Origin: Pseudomonadota bacterium
GTDB lineage: Bacteria; Desulfobacterota; Desulfobacteria; Desulfobacterales; Desulfobacteraceae
Reading direction: 5' to 3'
Assembly: GCA_018812385.1 (NCBI GenBank)
Contig: JAHJDU010000622.1
Coordinates: forward strand, 1 to 15,618
DNA length: 15,618 bases
Shown: positions 15,067-15,618 of the stretch, one piece after another
How positions within the stretch are numbered: position 1 is the first letter of the stretch
How the letters are laid out: each line of letters starts with the position of its first letter
Notes under the pieces: model-generated
The model's database searches: none
What the model was told of the DNA's origin: nothing
Seen by the model: only the letters and a program-made list of their open reading frames with translations
Translations under genes and position numbers: made by a program

Positions 15067-15609
15067 ATGCAAACAATTGTTACCTTTAAAAAAATTGACA
15101 CCTCTAGTGCCTTAAAATCCTATGTTCAAAAAAAACTTGATAAATTTGATAAAATGTTGGACAGCCCTGCTGAAGCATATGTCGTGCTGTCAGTTGAAAA
15201 AATAAGACATATAGCTGAAATTACCCTGACCTGTGACAGATTAAAAATTAACGCTCGGGAAGATTCAGAAAACATGTATTCATCTATTGATGCCCTGATG
15301 GATAAAGTAAAAATCCAAATTAAAAAAAATAAAGAAAAAATCCGGCGGCATATGTCGGGAAATAAACAGAGTATTAAGGATGACCCCATGCAACCAGGTT
15401 TCCCCCAGAACTTTTCAGACAACCTGACCACAGACCAGATAAATATTGAAACAATTGACTATAAACCTATGGATATCGAAGATGCGGTAATTGAATTAGA
15501 TTCGGGCAAACAATCTTTTTTTGTTTTCAACAATGCCCGGACCCAGCAGGTCAATGTCCTATACAAACACAATAATGGTAAGCTGGGATTAATCCAGCCC
15601 AGAGGATAA
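15067..15609 (+). CDS. hpf: Ribosome hibernation promoting factor, long form
   Basis: A 180-residue HPF/RaiA-family protein. The N-terminal S30AE domain (about residues 1-100) binds the 30S decoding region. A variable linker (about 100-125) leads to the C-terminal dimerisation domain (about 130-180) with the family pattern KPMDIEDAVIELDSGKQSFFVFNNA and GLIQP. The C-terminal domain marks the long form, which makes 100S ribosome dimers unaided, unlike the short HPF of E. coli. It follows rpoN by ten bases. In related genomes the next genes are usually nitrogen-PTS genes such as ptsN, but the window ends nine bases after the stop. Confidence 0.95.
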   Translation: MQTIVTFKKIDTSSALKSYVQKKLDKFDKMLDSPAEAYVVLSVEKIRHIAEITLTCDRLKINAREDSENMYSSIDALMDKVKIQIKKNKEKIRRHMSGNKQSIKDDPMQPGFPQNFSDNLTTDQINIETIDYKPMDIEDAVIELDSGKQSFFVFNNARTQQVNVLYKHNNGKLGLIQPRG

Positions 15610-15618
15610 TGTATTAAA

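Noticed and set aside
15609..15617. An ATG overlapping the hpf stop
   Set aside because: The frame ends after two codons, so it is not the start of the next gene.

Overview
The window reads as chromosomal DNA of an AT-rich, Gram-negative sulfate-reducing deltaproteobacterium (Desulfobacterota, Desulfobacteraceae-like). This is inferred from gene content: a stand-alone HcyBio/DUF39 homocysteine-biosynthesis protein typical of sulfate reducers and methanogens, a Kdo/Lpt lipopolysaccharide operon running into rpoN and long-form hpf, and type IV pilus genes next to two-component regulators. No RNA genes, CRISPR arrays, insertion sequences or phage genes are visible. Coding density is high and no gene-free stretch exceeds about 200 bases.

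Left half, all on the minus strand and described in transcription order from about 10.3 kb down to 1. A tightly packed run begins at 10274: a membrane-anchored M23 (LytM-type) peptidase, HcyBio, signal peptidase I (lepB), aspartate carbamoyltransferase (pyrB), dihydroorotase (pyrC) and a sigma-54-dependent response regulator of PilR type. Gaps are 10 to 21 bases or the genes overlap, so this is probably one operon. The PilR-like gene carries a single in-frame TAA exactly at the Walker B glutamate codon, splitting an otherwise intact gene. After a 111-base gap with a perfect 16-bp palindrome comes a pair: a response regulator fused to a class III nucleotidyl cyclase, then a membrane histidine kinase. 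After another gap of about 200 bases come two overlapping type IV pilin-like genes (GspH/FimT family, then a PilW-like gene cut by the window edge). They are preceded by a good sigma-54 -24/-12 promoter.

Right half, plus strand from 10432 to 15609: kdsA, kdsC, lptC, lptA, lptB, rpoN and hpf. This is the conserved Kdo synthesis / LPS transport / sigma-54 / ribosome hibernation cluster, with overlaps or very short gaps throughout. A divergent intergenic region (10275-10431) separates the two halves and carries candidate promoters in both directions.

The parts connect: rpoN on the right encodes the sigma factor for the -24/-12 promoter before the pilin genes on the left, and the broken PilR-like gene between them would be the natural candidate activator of that promoter. 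Most of the window is ordinary housekeeping. The points worth a second look are the nonsense codon in the activator, the sigma-54 pilin promoter, the cyclase/kinase pair between them, and a short repeat-containing insertion in the kinase catalytic domain.
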